Positions 8,136 through 16,913 of a stretch of 64,000 bases of DNA are shown here, piece after piece; positions within the stretch are counted from its first letter, which is position 1, and each line of letters opens with the position of its first letter. This DNA is from Corynebacterium ammoniagenes DSM 20306. Its GTDB lineage: Bacteria > Actinomycetota > Actinomycetes > Mycobacteriales > Mycobacteriaceae. Below the pieces are notes generated by a model, which was not told where the DNA came from, searched no databases, and saw nothing but the letters and a program-made list of their open reading frames with translations. The stretch lies in contig NZ_CP009244.1 of NCBI RefSeq assembly GCF_001941425.1, forward strand, positions 248,001-312,000, written 5' to 3'. A program made the translations under genes and the position numbers.

Positions 8136-9407
8136 ATGTCGCTGCTTGAACTTGACTCTGATCAGCTCAAAGAATTAGCTGACCGCACGCGCACACAATA
8201 TGAAGAGCTCAAGGCTAAAGGTCTCAAGCTGGATCTGACTCGCGGCAAGCCGTCCGCTGAACAGCTGGACATAGCCAATGAGCTGCTAGCCCTGCCCGGC
8301 GAAGACAACTACACCGATAAAAATGGCGCGGATCTGCGCAATTACGGCAATGGCGAAGGCATCGCCGATATCCGTGAGCTGTGGGGCGAGCTGCTCGGTA
8401 TCAACCCAGCGCAATTGCTGGCTGCGGATTCCTCGTCGTTGAATATCCAATTCGACTTGATCTCTTGGTCTTGCGCATTTGGCAACAACGATTCGGAGCA
8501 GCCATGGTTTGCGGACGAAAAGCGCAAGTGGATCTGTCCGGTGCCGGGCTACGATCGCCACCACACCATCTCCGAGCAATTCGGCTTTGAAAACGTCACG
8601 GTCCCCATGCTGGATGATGGCCCAGATGTTGACGCCATTGCGGAACTGGTCAAAGACCCCTCCGTGAAGGGGATGTGGGCGGTTCCTACTTTCTCTAACC
8701 CGACTGGGGTGACGTTTAGCAAGGAAAGCATCGACAAGCTGGCGTCGATGGAAACTGCTGCGCCGGATTTCCGCATCATGTGGGATAACGCGTATGCCGT
8801 GCACACCTTGACTGATGAATTCCCGGAAATTGTTGATGTGTTGGACATCGCGGAAAAGGCCGGCAACCCGAACCGTTTCTGGGTACTGTCCTCGACCTCG
8901 AAGATCACCTTTGCTGGTGCTGGCGTGGCATTTTTTGCCTCCTCGAAAGAGAACCTGGATTGGTATTTGAGCATTGCCTCTGCCCGCGGCATTGGTCCTA
9001 ATAAGCTCAACCAGCTGGCCCACGCGAAGTACTTCGGATCCGCCGAAGGAGTGCGCGCAATCATGCGCAAGCACTCCGGCATTTTGGCACCGAAGTTCAA
9101 AGCCGTGGAAAAGATCCTGGAAGAGCGCTTGGGTGAGTATGAAGTCGCGCGCTGGACGGAACCAGAAGGTGGCTACTTCATTTCCATGGACGTCATTGAC
9201 GGCACGGCATCGCGCGTGTGGGAACTGGCAAAAGACGCCGGCATTGTGCTGACCAAGGCTGGTTCGGCATTTCCGGGCAATGATGACCCGAATGACCGCA
9301 ACATTCGTCTGGCACCTTCTTTGCCACCACAAGAAGAAGTCGAAGAAGCCATGGATGGCGTGGCAACGTGTGTCCTGCTCGCTGCAATTGAGAAGTTGGG
9401 TGCCTAA
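8136..9407 (+). CDS. aspT: Aspartate aminotransferase (AspT type)
   Basis: A 423-residue pyridoxal-phosphate enzyme that interconverts oxaloacetate/glutamate and aspartate/2-oxoglutarate, supplying aspartate to the lysC-asd pathway further along. Visible motifs are TFSNPTG, the DNAYAVH segment that contacts the cofactor, the Schiff-base lysine in SSTSKITFAGAG, and the substrate-binding RLAPS near the end. The protein resembles corynebacterial AspT, a subgroup distinct from classical AspC. Start ATG 8136 precedes MSLLELDSDQL; an earlier in-frame start overlaps promoter sequence. Its place immediately before dnaX matches C. glutamicum. Confidence 0.92.
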   Translation: MSLLELDSDQLKELADRTRTQYEELKAKGLKLDLTRGKPSAEQLDIANELLALPGEDNYTDKNGADLRNYGNGEGIADIRELWGELLGINPAQLLAADSSSLNIQFDLISWSCAFGNNDSEQPWFADEKRKWICPVPGYDRHHTISEQFGFENVTVPMLDDGPDVDAIAELVKDPSVKGMWAVPTFSNPTGVTFSKESIDKLASMETAAPDFRIMWDNAYAVHTLTDEFPEIVDVLDIAEKAGNPNRFWVLSSTSKITFAGAGVAFFASSKENLDWYLSIASARGIGPNKLNQLAHAKYFGSAEGVRAIMRKHSGILAPKFKAVEKILEERLGEYEVARWTEPEGGYFISMDVIDGTASRVWELAKDAGIVLTKAGSAFPGNDDPNDRNIRLAPSLPPQEEVEEAMDGVATCVLLAAIEKLGA

Positions 9408-9527
9408 ATTAACCGCGAAGAAACTGCTGTTTGGCTCGATGACATCATCCCTGCTGACCTGGAATTTAAAAAGGTCGACGGCAGGCACTTAGGTCTTGCT
9501 GCGCTCGATGACGAGCAAAACCTTGCC

Positions 9528-9965
9528 GTGACCACACAGTTCGCCGATGTGGATACGGGCTTGGTCAAAGAAGGCTCGGATATGCCCGTGCGCTGTGAAC
9601 TTATTGCGGTCGCGCGGGCACCGCAGGCCGCGGTTGCCGCGGCCGTAGTCGGGGTGGCGGCAAAGCTGGAGGAAGCCCAAGGTCAGATTCCTGCGCAGCC
9701 GGGTGTCTTAGTGCCGGATATTGATTCCGCACTGAACCAGGCGGCGGATATTACCGTGGCGCATGGCATGTTAATTGCACCGTATCTGTGGGGCGGACCG
9801 TCGCCGCAGGTGCAGGAAGAAGACCGTTTGACGCTGGGTCTGCAGCTGATCATGTTGACGCATGCTGAATATGCCTACGCTGTCGAAGAGGGCGTGGCAG
9901 CGATGCAGCAGGCAGTGGCTGAGTCCAACATTGACATCTTGGACTGGACTCGCGCAGATTCCTAG
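9528..9965 (+). CDS. Hypothetical protein downstream of aspT, start uncertain
   Basis: The part from GTG 9528 gives 145 residues, alanine-rich and soluble, with no motif I can name with confidence; a distant suppressor-of-fused-like fold is possible but not shown. The frame is open and coding-like right back to base 9408, the codon after the aspT TAA, and it is the same frame as aspT. The extra 40 residues begin INREETAVWLDDIIPADLEF. The likely true start is therefore upstream of 9528, perhaps the rare ATT at 9408. dnaX follows after 30 bp. Confidence 0.65.
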   Translation: MTTQFADVDTGLVKEGSDMPVRCELIAVARAPQAAVAAAVVGVAAKLEEAQGQIPAQPGVLVPDIDSALNQAADITVAHGMLIAPYLWGGPSPQVQEEDRLTLGLQLIMLTHAEYAYAVEEGVAAMQQAVAESNIDILDWTRADS

Positions 9966-9981
9966 CCCCATGTCATAGAAG

Positions 9982-9987
9982 GTAGAA
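9982..9987 (+). promoter_or_regulatory. -10 box of a leaderless dnaX transcript
   Basis: TAGAAT lies 8 bp before GTG 9996, which suggests a leaderless mRNA for dnaX. Confidence 0.4.
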
Positions 9988-9995
9988 TCACCACC

Positions 9996-12959
9996 GTGGC
10001 TTTATACCGGAAGTATCGTCCAGCAACTTTTGCTGAAGTCGTTGGGCAGGAACAAGTAACCCAACCGCTCTCAGCAGCACTCGATGCAGGGCGCATTAAC
10101 CATGCGTACCTATTTTCCGGTCCGCGCGGCTGCGGTAAGACCTCATCCGCGCGCATTATGGCGCGTTCCCTCAACTGCGTGCAAGGGCCGACCTCGCACC
10201 CATGTGGTGAGTGCGCCAGCTGTATTTCCCTAGCCCCAGGTGGCCCTGGCAACCTGGATGTCACGGAGTTGGATGCGGCGTCGCACAACTCGGTAGAAGA
10301 TATGCGTGAGCTGCGTGAGCGCGCGTATTACGCACCGGCGGATTCCCGCTACCGCATCTTTATTATCGATGAGGCCCACATGGTGACCAACCAGGGCTTT
10401 AACGCATTGCTCAAGATTGTGGAGGAGCCACCAGAGCACCTCATCTTCATTTTTGCGACCACGGAGCCAGACAAAGTCATTGGCACCATCCGCTCGCGTA
10501 CGCACCACTACCCGTTCCGCCTGCTCACCCCGCCGGCGATGAAGGGGCTGTTGGAGCGCACCGTTGCGGCAGAGGGCTTGTACGTTGAAGACTCCGTGTA
10601 CCCGATGGTCATTTCCGCTGGTGGCGGTTCACCGCGCGATACGCTGTCGATTTTGGATCAGCTCTTGGCGGGTTCCGGGCCTGATGGGCTGACCTACGCC
10701 ATTGCGCGGCCATTGTTGGGTGTTACCGATGAAACCTTGTTGGATGACACCATCGCCGCGCTGGCCCAAGGCGATAAGGCAGCGTTGTTTAAACACGTCG
10801 ATGCCGTGATTGAAGCCGGGCATGAACCGCGCCGTTTTGCGGTGGACTTGCTCGGCCGTCTGCGCGATTTGATGATCTTGCAAGCAGTTCCGGATGCCAT
10901 TTCCGCAGGGCTTGTCGATGCCCCCGTTGACCGCGGCCAAACGCTGACCGAGCAGGCTCAGTTGTTCAATGGCGCCCAGCTGGCGCACTATGCCGCGACT
11001 GTCAATGAACAAATCGGCGCTTTACGCGGTGCGACATCGCCGCGTTTATTGCTCGAAATCCTTTGTGCGCATTTGGTGATGGAGCCAACCACGACTGATG
11101 TTGCTGCCGCTGATGCCCCAGCGACTGGTCCCGCGCCTAGCGTTTCCTCCTCAGCCGGAGCGAACACACATGGCCAATCCACTGGACAACCAGGCACCAG
11201 TGCCGCATCTGCGGGCAATGCTCCGTCTGGCATCGCCGCTGCCCAACAAGCAGCCGCTGCGATTGCCGCACGCCGCAACCAGCAGCGTGACCAAACACAG
11301 CAAGGTGCCCAGAGCCCGTCAGCTGCCCAGCCGCGTCCGGCGCAGGCCCCACAGCAACAGGCGCCAGCGCAGCCGCAGGCACCTGCACAACCGCAGGCTC
11401 CAAGCCAGTCAAGCTCGCCTGCTGCACCTCAGCAACCTGCAGAGCAGCCAACGCATACACAGCCTGCACAGCAGCAACCTGCAGAGCAGCAATCAGCTGC
11501 ACAGCAAGTGCCAGCGCCACAGCCGCAGGCTGGTTCGCAGCAGGAAGATTCACGTCCTGAGACTTCGCAGCACGAGCAGTCTGTGCGCGACGATGCACCA
11601 CAAACGGATGCTCAGCCAGCGCAACAGGAGCAGTCGCAGCAGCCAGCACCTGGGGAAGGGCCAGCGGAGGAGCCGGCGGATACTCCATCTGCAGAACCTA
11701 CGGCACCTGCCGCAGAAGCCGAGTCGGTGCAGGAAGCACAGGCGTCGCAAAGCCCCGATCAATTGGTGGAGCAGCTGCGCAATAATTGGCAGCAGCTGCG
11801 CGCTAGCGTGTCCAAACGCAATAAGATTGCCGGCATCATGCTCACCGAAGCGCGCGTTTTGGGATTGCGCGATGACACCTTAGTGCTTGGTCACACCACA
11901 GGTGCGCTGGCAGAGCGGTTGAATGCGCCAGCAAATAACAAAGATATTGTCGCGGTGGTCTCCGAAGAAGCCGGACATCAGTTGGCGGTCAATTGCATCG
12001 TGGGCACGGATCCGGAAGCTGCCGGATTTAGTGGACAAAAACCAAAACCTCAGACCTGGAATCCTCGGGCTGCGCAGGCACCCCAGGCTGCCACGCGGGA
12101 GACTGGTGATGATGATCAGGAGTCAGAGAGTCCTAGGGACTACAACAATTCCGCTCCTTCCCAGCCAGCGGATAAGTCTGTAGAAAACCAGGATCGAAAC
12201 AACCGTCCAGCACAAGAGCCATCCGGATGGGGAGCTCCGCGTGCTCTGGGTGGTGAAGGCGCTGCGCCACAAGCATCGTCGCCACAGCAATCGGGCTCGC
12301 AGTCCACGGGCTCGCAGCCCAGGGACGCACAGCCTTCGCCGACGCCACCTGCAGCGGCGCAACCTACGTCGGCACCACACGACAGTGCACCAAACCGCAC
12401 GGCGCCCAACCAGGCGCAGGCGCAATCAGAAGCCCCTGCGCAGGCACCAGCGCAAGCGCAGCCGGCACAGGATGATTGGCGCGCACGTATTGCCCAAGCC
12501 AAGGCTCAGACTCAGCAGCGTGAAGAGGAGCTGCGCAACTCGGGCACTTTCAGTGACGGTCGGCCGCTGCCGCCGGACCCAGGCCCAGATTCCTACCCAG
12601 AGTATGAATCGGTGCCTCCAGAAGATGCGTATCCACCATCCCCATCTCAACCGGCTGCAACGCCGCAACAGGCACCGGCGCCGAATTCTGGACGCAACCA
12701 GGGCGGATTTGGCGGCGGTGGGCAGCAACAAGCACAGGCGCCAGCGCCATCACAGCAGCAGGGGGCACCTGCACAGCGCTCAGCTCCTCCTGCTGGAGGA
12801 CAGCAGAGCGCAGGTGCGTCGTCTGCCGGGTATTCCCGCGAGGCGCAAGAAAACGAGATGATGGACGATGCTCGTGAGCAAGGCCAATTGGATCGGCGCA
12901 GTGCCACTGAAGTGGCCATGGAATTGTTGGAAAGAGAACTCGGAGCCCGCAAGCTGTAG
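9996..12959 (+). CDS. dnaX: DNA polymerase III subunits gamma/tau
   Basis: This is the clamp-loader ATPase of the replicative polymerase. Residues 1-370 hold the AAA+ module: Walker A GPRGCGKTSS, a zinc-binding cysteine cluster (C-x8-C-x2-C-x2-C from CVQGPTSHPCGECASC), DEAH box DEAHMV and the arginine-finger region. A Gln/Pro/Ala-rich low-complexity linker of about 215 residues follows, then a folded segment near residues 590-680 (DQLVEQLRNNWQQLRASVSKRN) that likely matches tau domain V, a second disordered stretch, and a short C-terminal helix (RSATEVAMELLERELG). At 987 residues it is long for the family because of the linkers. I see no A-rich slippery heptamer like the one that makes gamma in E. 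coli. Confidence 0.95.
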   Translation: MALYRKYRPATFAEVVGQEQVTQPLSAALDAGRINHAYLFSGPRGCGKTSSARIMARSLNCVQGPTSHPCGECASCISLAPGGPGNLDVTELDAASHNSVEDMRELRERAYYAPADSRYRIFIIDEAHMVTNQGFNALLKIVEEPPEHLIFIFATTEPDKVIGTIRSRTHHYPFRLLTPPAMKGLLERTVAAEGLYVEDSVYPMVISAGGGSPRDTLSILDQLLAGSGPDGLTYAIARPLLGVTDETLLDDTIAALAQGDKAALFKHVDAVIEAGHEPRRFAVDLLGRLRDLMILQAVPDAISAGLVDAPVDRGQTLTEQAQLFNGAQLAHYAATVNEQIGALRGATSPRLLLEILCAHLVMEPTTTDVAAADAPATGPAPSVSSSAGANTHGQSTGQPGTSAASAGNAPSGIAAAQQAAAAIAARRNQQRDQTQQGAQSPSAAQPRPAQAPQQQAPAQPQAPAQPQAPSQSSSPAAPQQPAEQPTHTQPAQQQPAEQQSAAQQVPAPQPQAGSQQEDSRPETSQHEQSVRDDAPQTDAQPAQQEQSQQPAPGEGPAEEPADTPSAEPTAPAAEAESVQEAQASQSPDQLVEQLRNNWQQLRASVSKRNKIAGIMLTEARVLGLRDDTLVLGHTTGALAERLNAPANNKDIVAVVSEEAGHQLAVNCIVGTDPEAAGFSGQKPKPQTWNPRAAQAPQAATRETGDDDQESESPRDYNNSAPSQPADKSVENQDRNNRPAQEPSGWGAPRALGGEGAAPQASSPQQSGSQSTGSQPRDAQPSPTPPAAAQPTSAPHDSAPNRTAPNQAQAQSEAPAQAPAQAQPAQDDWRARIAQAKAQTQQREEELRNSGTFSDGRPLPPDPGPDSYPEYESVPPEDAYPPSPSQPAATPQQAPAPNSGRNQGGFGGGGQQQAQAPAPSQQQGAPAQRSAPPAGGQQSAGASSAGYSREAQENEMMDDAREQGQLDRRSATEVAMELLERELGARKL

Positions 12960-13083
12960 CATGTGACACGGTGTGCGTTGGCTGTTAGTGATCACGGCCT
13001 ACTTTTCCGGGACGATGGCGGTCAAGCCGGTACACTCAATCGTAGAAACGCTGTATAAAAAACGCACTTATGGAAGGCGCACT

Positions 13084-13428
13084 ATGACTACTCCAGATAA
13101 CTCCACCCCAGACATGAATGACATCTTGGCGCAGGCTGCACGCGTGCAGGCAGAGTTGCAAAAGGCACAGGAAGAAATCCTGGCTACCAAGGTGGAAGGT
13201 ACCGCCGGCAACGGCCTAGTAACCGTGACCATGACCGGTGGTGCAGAGCTCGTTGATTTGAAGATTGATAAGTCAGTTGTCGATCCAGAAGACGTAGAAA
13301 CCTTGCAGGACCTCGTCTTCGGCGCTTTCAAAGATGCGCACGAAAAGGCCGGCCAGCTGGCACAAGATAAGATTGGCCCACTGTCGCAGGGCATGAACGA
13401 TGGCGGCATGTCGGGCATGTTCGGCTAA
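13084..13428 (+). CDS. ybaB: YbaB/EbfC nucleoid-associated protein
   Basis: A 114-residue DNA-binding protein of the YbaB/EbfC family. It shows the helical N-terminus with MNDILAQAARVQAELQKAQEEI, the central strand region GNGLVTVTMTGGAELVDLKID and the C-terminal helix. Start ATG 13084 has a GGAAGG ribosome site. It occupies the conserved dnaX-ybaB-recR order and likely shapes the nucleoid or supports recombination. Confidence 0.92.
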   Translation: MTTPDNSTPDMNDILAQAARVQAELQKAQEEILATKVEGTAGNGLVTVTMTGGAELVDLKIDKSVVDPEDVETLQDLVFGAFKDAHEKAGQLAQDKIGPLSQGMNDGGMSGMFG

Positions 13429-13447
13429 GCTGAACTAGTTTCCACTT

Positions 13448-13495
13448 CTATAGACCGCGTGCGTTTTACGATAGTGAAACGGATGCGGTCTATAG
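13448..13495 (+). terminator. Strong stem-loop between ybaB and recR
   Basis: CTATAGACCGC pairs perfectly with GCGGTCTATAG, and the interior adds CGTTTTAC/GTGAAACG with one G-U pair. The T-tract is weak, so it could be a partial terminator or a processing site setting recR levels. Confidence 0.55.
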
Positions 13496-13562
13496 GTGTT
13501 TTACCGCCCACCGTGCATCATGGTGTGGCGTAGATGATTGTGATGAAGGGACGTTAATAAGC

Positions 13563-14219
13563 GTGTTTGAAGGCCCGTTGCAAGACCTCATTGATGAGTT
13601 GTCGCGACTTCCTGGCGTGGGTCCCAAAAGCGCGCAAAGAATCGCCTTCCACGTGTTGCACATGGATCCGGAAGATATTGACCGGCTCTCCAGTGCTTTA
13701 GTGGCAGTGCGCGATGGCGTGACATTTTGTCGAATCTGCTGCAATATCTCGCGTGAATCTGTCTGCCGTATCTGCGTTAATTCTCAACGTGATCGCGGCA
13801 CCATCTGCGTGGTGGAAGAACCGAAAGATATCCAGGTCATTGAGCGGACCGGAGAATATCAAGGCCGCTACCACGTGCTCGGCGGTGCCTTGGATCCCTT
13901 GGCAAATATCGGGCCGAAGGATTTGAATATCTCCCAGCTGTTGCAGCGCATCGGCGGGGTACTACCCGATCGTGAGCTGGCGGATTCCACCAAGGAAAAT
14001 CCGCAATACGATGAAACCCCGGATGTCACGGAAGTCATCTTGGCCACGGATCCCAATACCGAAGGTGAAGCGACAGCAGCATACTTGGTGCGTTTGCTGC
14101 GCGATTTCCCAGACTTGAAAATCACGCGCCTGGCCTCAGGCATGCCCTTGGGCGGCGACTTGGAATTCGTTGATGAGTTGACGCTCTCGCGTGCACTACA
14201 GGGCCGGTTGACGGTCTAA
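13563..14219 (+). CDS. recR: Recombination mediator RecR
   Basis: A 218-residue protein that acts with RecF and RecO in loading RecA at gaps. The helix-hairpin-helix ([18 protein letters not shown]), a four-cysteine zinc finger (C-x2-C-x11-C-x2-C from CRICCN to CRIC), the Toprim segment [16 protein letters not shown] and [12 protein letters not shown] are all visible. Start is GTG 13563. It is convergent with the ABC exporter gene, whose end lies 3 bp away. Confidence 0.95.
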   Translation: MFEGPLQDLIDELSRLPGVGPKSAQRIAFHVLHMDPEDIDRLSSALVAVRDGVTFCRICCNISRESVCRICVNSQRDRGTICVVEEPKDIQVIERTGEYQGRYHVLGGALDPLANIGPKDLNISQLLQRIGGVLPDRELADSTKENPQYDETPDVTEVILATDPNTEGEATAAYLVRLLRDFPDLKITRLASGMPLGGDLEFVDELTLSRALQGRLTV

Positions 14220-14222
14220 GGA

Positions 14223-16106
14223 CTAGTTGGTCTGCTGGGAGTAAAGCTGTGCGTAGGCGCCGTCTTTATCGAGTAGTTCTGCGTGCGTGCCGGATTCGAT
14301 GATCTGGCCGTGGTCAATAACAAAGATGCGGTCAGCGCCTTCAATCGTAGAAAGCCTGTGGGCAATCGCGATGGTGGTGCGCCCCTCCGCGGCCGTATCG
14401 AGGGCATGCTGCACGGCACGTTCATTGACGGTATCTAATGCACTCGTGGCTTCATCCAAAACCAATACCCGCGGGTTCTTTAACAGCACGCGCGCAATCG
14501 CAATGCGTTGTTTTTCGCCGCCGGATAGGCGGTACCCGCGCTCGCCCACGATTGTGTCGTAGCCGGTATCAAAATTCGTGATGGTCTCATGAATATTGGC
14601 CAAACGTGCCGCGTGCTCCAAGTCTTCTTGGCTGGCATCGGGCTTGCCATAGCGCAGGTTATCCGCGATGGACGCGTGGAAAAGATATGGCTCTTGGGTG
14701 ACCACGCCGATGTGGTCCATAAGCTCTTCTTGTTTGAGTGTGCGCACATCATCACCGGCATAAGAAACGGTGCCGGAGGTGGCATCATAAAGCCGGGGGA
14801 TGAGATTGCCAATGGTGGTCTTACCGGATCCGGAGGCTCCGACAAAGGCCACAAACTGCCCGGGCTCGATATCAAAGGAAACATCATCCAGCGTGGGCGG
14901 TGAATCAGGTGATGCATCGGAATAGCGGAAGCTGACGTGATCGAATGCAACGTGCCCAGCCTTACCGGGAGAATCGGATGGCGATGTGGCATCTGGGGCA
15001 TCGACGATGCCGGGCTGCAAGTCGAGGTATTCAAAGATACGCGCAAATAACGCCGAGGAAGTTTGCAGATCCAAGGCCACGCGCATCAACCCCATCATGG
15101 GAAAGAGCAGGCGCGATTGCACGGTGGTAAAAGCCACGATGGTTCCGGCAGTAATGCCGGCTGCCCCAAACGCGAAAGCGCCATCACTTCCGGCCGTCAA
15201 CAGCCATCCAGAAGCTAGGTAGACAATGGCAGGAACCGCAGACATAAACACTTGCACGACGCCGAAAAAGAGCTGGCCAGTCATTGCTTGGCGCACCTGC
15301 AAGGAGATCTGCCGGGCATTTTCATCAGCGTAGCGGGTAATTTCAGCACTTTGCCGCGAGTAAGTCTTGGCCAATAGCACACCAGAAACCGACAAGGTTT
15401 CTTGCGTAATCGCGGACATCTCCGATAGTGATTCTTGGGTTTGGCCTGCAATCCGGGCGCGGATTTGGCCCACGCGACGCTGCCCCCACACCAAAAGCGG
15501 CAGGACTATAAACGCAATGATGGTTAGCTGCCAGCTCAACAGCACCATGGCGATAAAGGCAGAGATGACCGTGACGGTATTGCCAATAACGCTGGAGATC
15601 GTATTCGACAGCACGCCCGCAACACCGCCGACGTCGTTGTTCAGCCGCGATTGGATGACACCAGTTTTGGTGCGGGTGAAAAATGCCAGCTCCATAGACT
15701 GCAGGTGAGAAAAGAGCCGAATGCGTAAATCGCCCATGACTCGATTGCCCACGCGTGCGGTGTAATAGGCCTGCACGATGGAAATCAGCTGGATGATGAT
15801 AAGAATCCCCAGCATGGTGCCAACGAGTTTGAGCAGGACCGGCATATTCGGCCCGCCGGTGCCGGGGAAGAGCCCATCATCGAAGACGCGCTGGGTGAGC
15901 AATGGCGGAATAATTCCCAACCCTGCCGAGAGCAGCACCATGACGATGATGATGGAGATGTGCACCCGGTAGGGGCGAAAGAGCGCGGCGATGCGACCGC
16001 CAAGATCGTGAATTTTCGGCGCTTGACGGTTAATTTCTTTTTGGGCTTGATGATCAGCCTTGGACACGCGCGCGCCTCGCGGTCCACCACCTGAACGCAT
16101 AGTCAT
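14223..16106 (-). CDS. Fused ABC transporter, permease plus ATPase (exporter type)
   Basis: A 627-residue half-transporter that works as a dimer. Residues about 35-345 hold six membrane helices of the type I exporter fold. The C-terminal ATPase has Walker A GASGSGKTT, Q-loop, signature LSGGEKQR, Walker B VLVLDEAT and the H-loop AHRLST. The first 25 residues are basic and Gly-rich. The substrate is unknown; lipid or multidrug export is typical for the family. ATG 16106 or 16100 may start translation. It is monocistronic between recR and gatD. Confidence 0.9.
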   Translation of the reverse strand: MTMRSGGGPRGARVSKADHQAQKEINRQAPKIHDLGGRIAALFRPYRVHISIIIVMVLLSAGLGIIPPLLTQRVFDDGLFPGTGGPNMPVLLKLVGTMLGILIIIQLISIVQAYYTARVGNRVMGDLRIRLFSHLQSMELAFFTRTKTGVIQSRLNNDVGGVAGVLSNTISSVIGNTVTVISAFIAMVLLSWQLTIIAFIVLPLLVWGQRRVGQIRARIAGQTQESLSEMSAITQETLSVSGVLLAKTYSRQSAEITRYADENARQISLQVRQAMTGQLFFGVVQVFMSAVPAIVYLASGWLLTAGSDGAFAFGAAGITAGTIVAFTTVQSRLLFPMMGLMRVALDLQTSSALFARIFEYLDLQPGIVDAPDATSPSDSPGKAGHVAFDHVSFRYSDASPDSPPTLDDVSFDIEPGQFVAFVGASGSGKTTIGNLIPRLYDATSGTVSYAGDDVRTLKQEELMDHIGVVTQEPYLFHASIADNLRYGKPDASQEDLEHAARLANIHETITNFDTGYDTIVGERGYRLSGGEKQRIAIARVLLKNPRVLVLDEATSALDTVNERAVQHALDTAAEGRTTIAIAHRLSTIEGADRIFVIDHGQIIESGTHAELLDKDGAYAQLYSQQTN

Positions 16107-16154
16107 GTCCCCGCCAAGATTACTCGCTTTTTACCGGGGACAACGGTGGCGAGG

Positions 16155-16913
16155 CTAGCTGCGCAAACGCTCCGCGCGCAGTTGTTCGATAGCGGGCAAA
16201 TCCAACGGTTCCAAATCTTCTAGGGTTTGGCCGGTGGCTTTGGCTAGGAGCAGGTCCGCCAACTGGGGGTTACGCGCTAGGCATGGCCCGTGCATGTAGG
16301 TGGCAATGACGCTGCCTTGCACAGCTCCTTCGCCGTGGCGCTGGGTCTTGCCATCACGCAAGTCAAAGGTGGCTGCTTCATCTGAGTTACCAGTACCGCG
16401 GGTAACCGTGCCCAAAGGCTGAGCCGAACTACCCAAAATGGTAGCGCCCAAGTGGTTTTCAAACCCGGTCAGAGGCTCGGTCAGACCAGCGGTAAAACCA
16501 ACGCCGGTAGGAATAGACGCGACTTCGCCGATGGCGCGCTCGGCTAAGGGCGAGGTGGTGGCATCGATAAGCCCTAAGCCATCGACTACTCGGCCCGATG
16601 CGCGAAAGGATTCCCCGAGAACTTGCAAGCCTGCGCAGACCGCGAAGATTGGCCGTCCTGCCTGTGCCGCACGGGTAAGTCCTGGGTACTGCAGCAGGCG
16701 GTCGGCTGCGAGAATCTGCGCGGTATCTTCGCCACCGCCCACGGTGTAGAGATCCATGGTTTCCGGGATAGGGTCACCTAAATTGATGGGGTGAAATTCA
16801 GCCTTCCAGCCGCGCAGACGGGCACGCTGACGAAGTACGAGTGCATTGCCGTCATCACCGTAGGTTCCTAAGACATCGGGGAGCACGAGACCAATATTGA
16901 GCTCAATAGACAT
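16155..16913 (-). CDS. gatD: Lipid II isoglutaminyl synthase, glutamine amidotransferase subunit
   Basis: GatD supplies ammonia from glutamine to MurT for amidation of the D-glutamate in lipid II. The 252-residue class I amidotransferase fold (CobB/CobQ-like) shows the nucleophile in FAVCAGLQ, the catalytic histidine in TYMHGPCLARNP, and VGGGEDTAQI near the N-terminus. Its ATG is immediately adjacent to the murT stop codon, so the pair is translationally coupled. Confidence 0.92.
   Translation of the reverse strand: MSIELNIGLVLPDVLGTYGDDGNALVLRQRARLRGWKAEFHPINLGDPIPETMDLYTVGGGEDTAQILAADRLLQYPGLTRAAQAGRPIFAVCAGLQVLGESFRASGRVVDGLGLIDATTSPLAERAIGEVASIPTGVGFTAGLTEPLTGFENHLGATILGSSAQPLGTVTRGTGNSDEAATFDLRDGKTQRHGEGAVQGSVIATYMHGPCLARNPQLADLLLAKATGQTLEDLEPLDLPAIEQLRAERLRS

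Noticed and set aside
9996..12959. Programmed frameshift in dnaX producing gamma
   Set aside because: I saw no A-rich slippery heptamer with a following stem near the end of the ATPase region.
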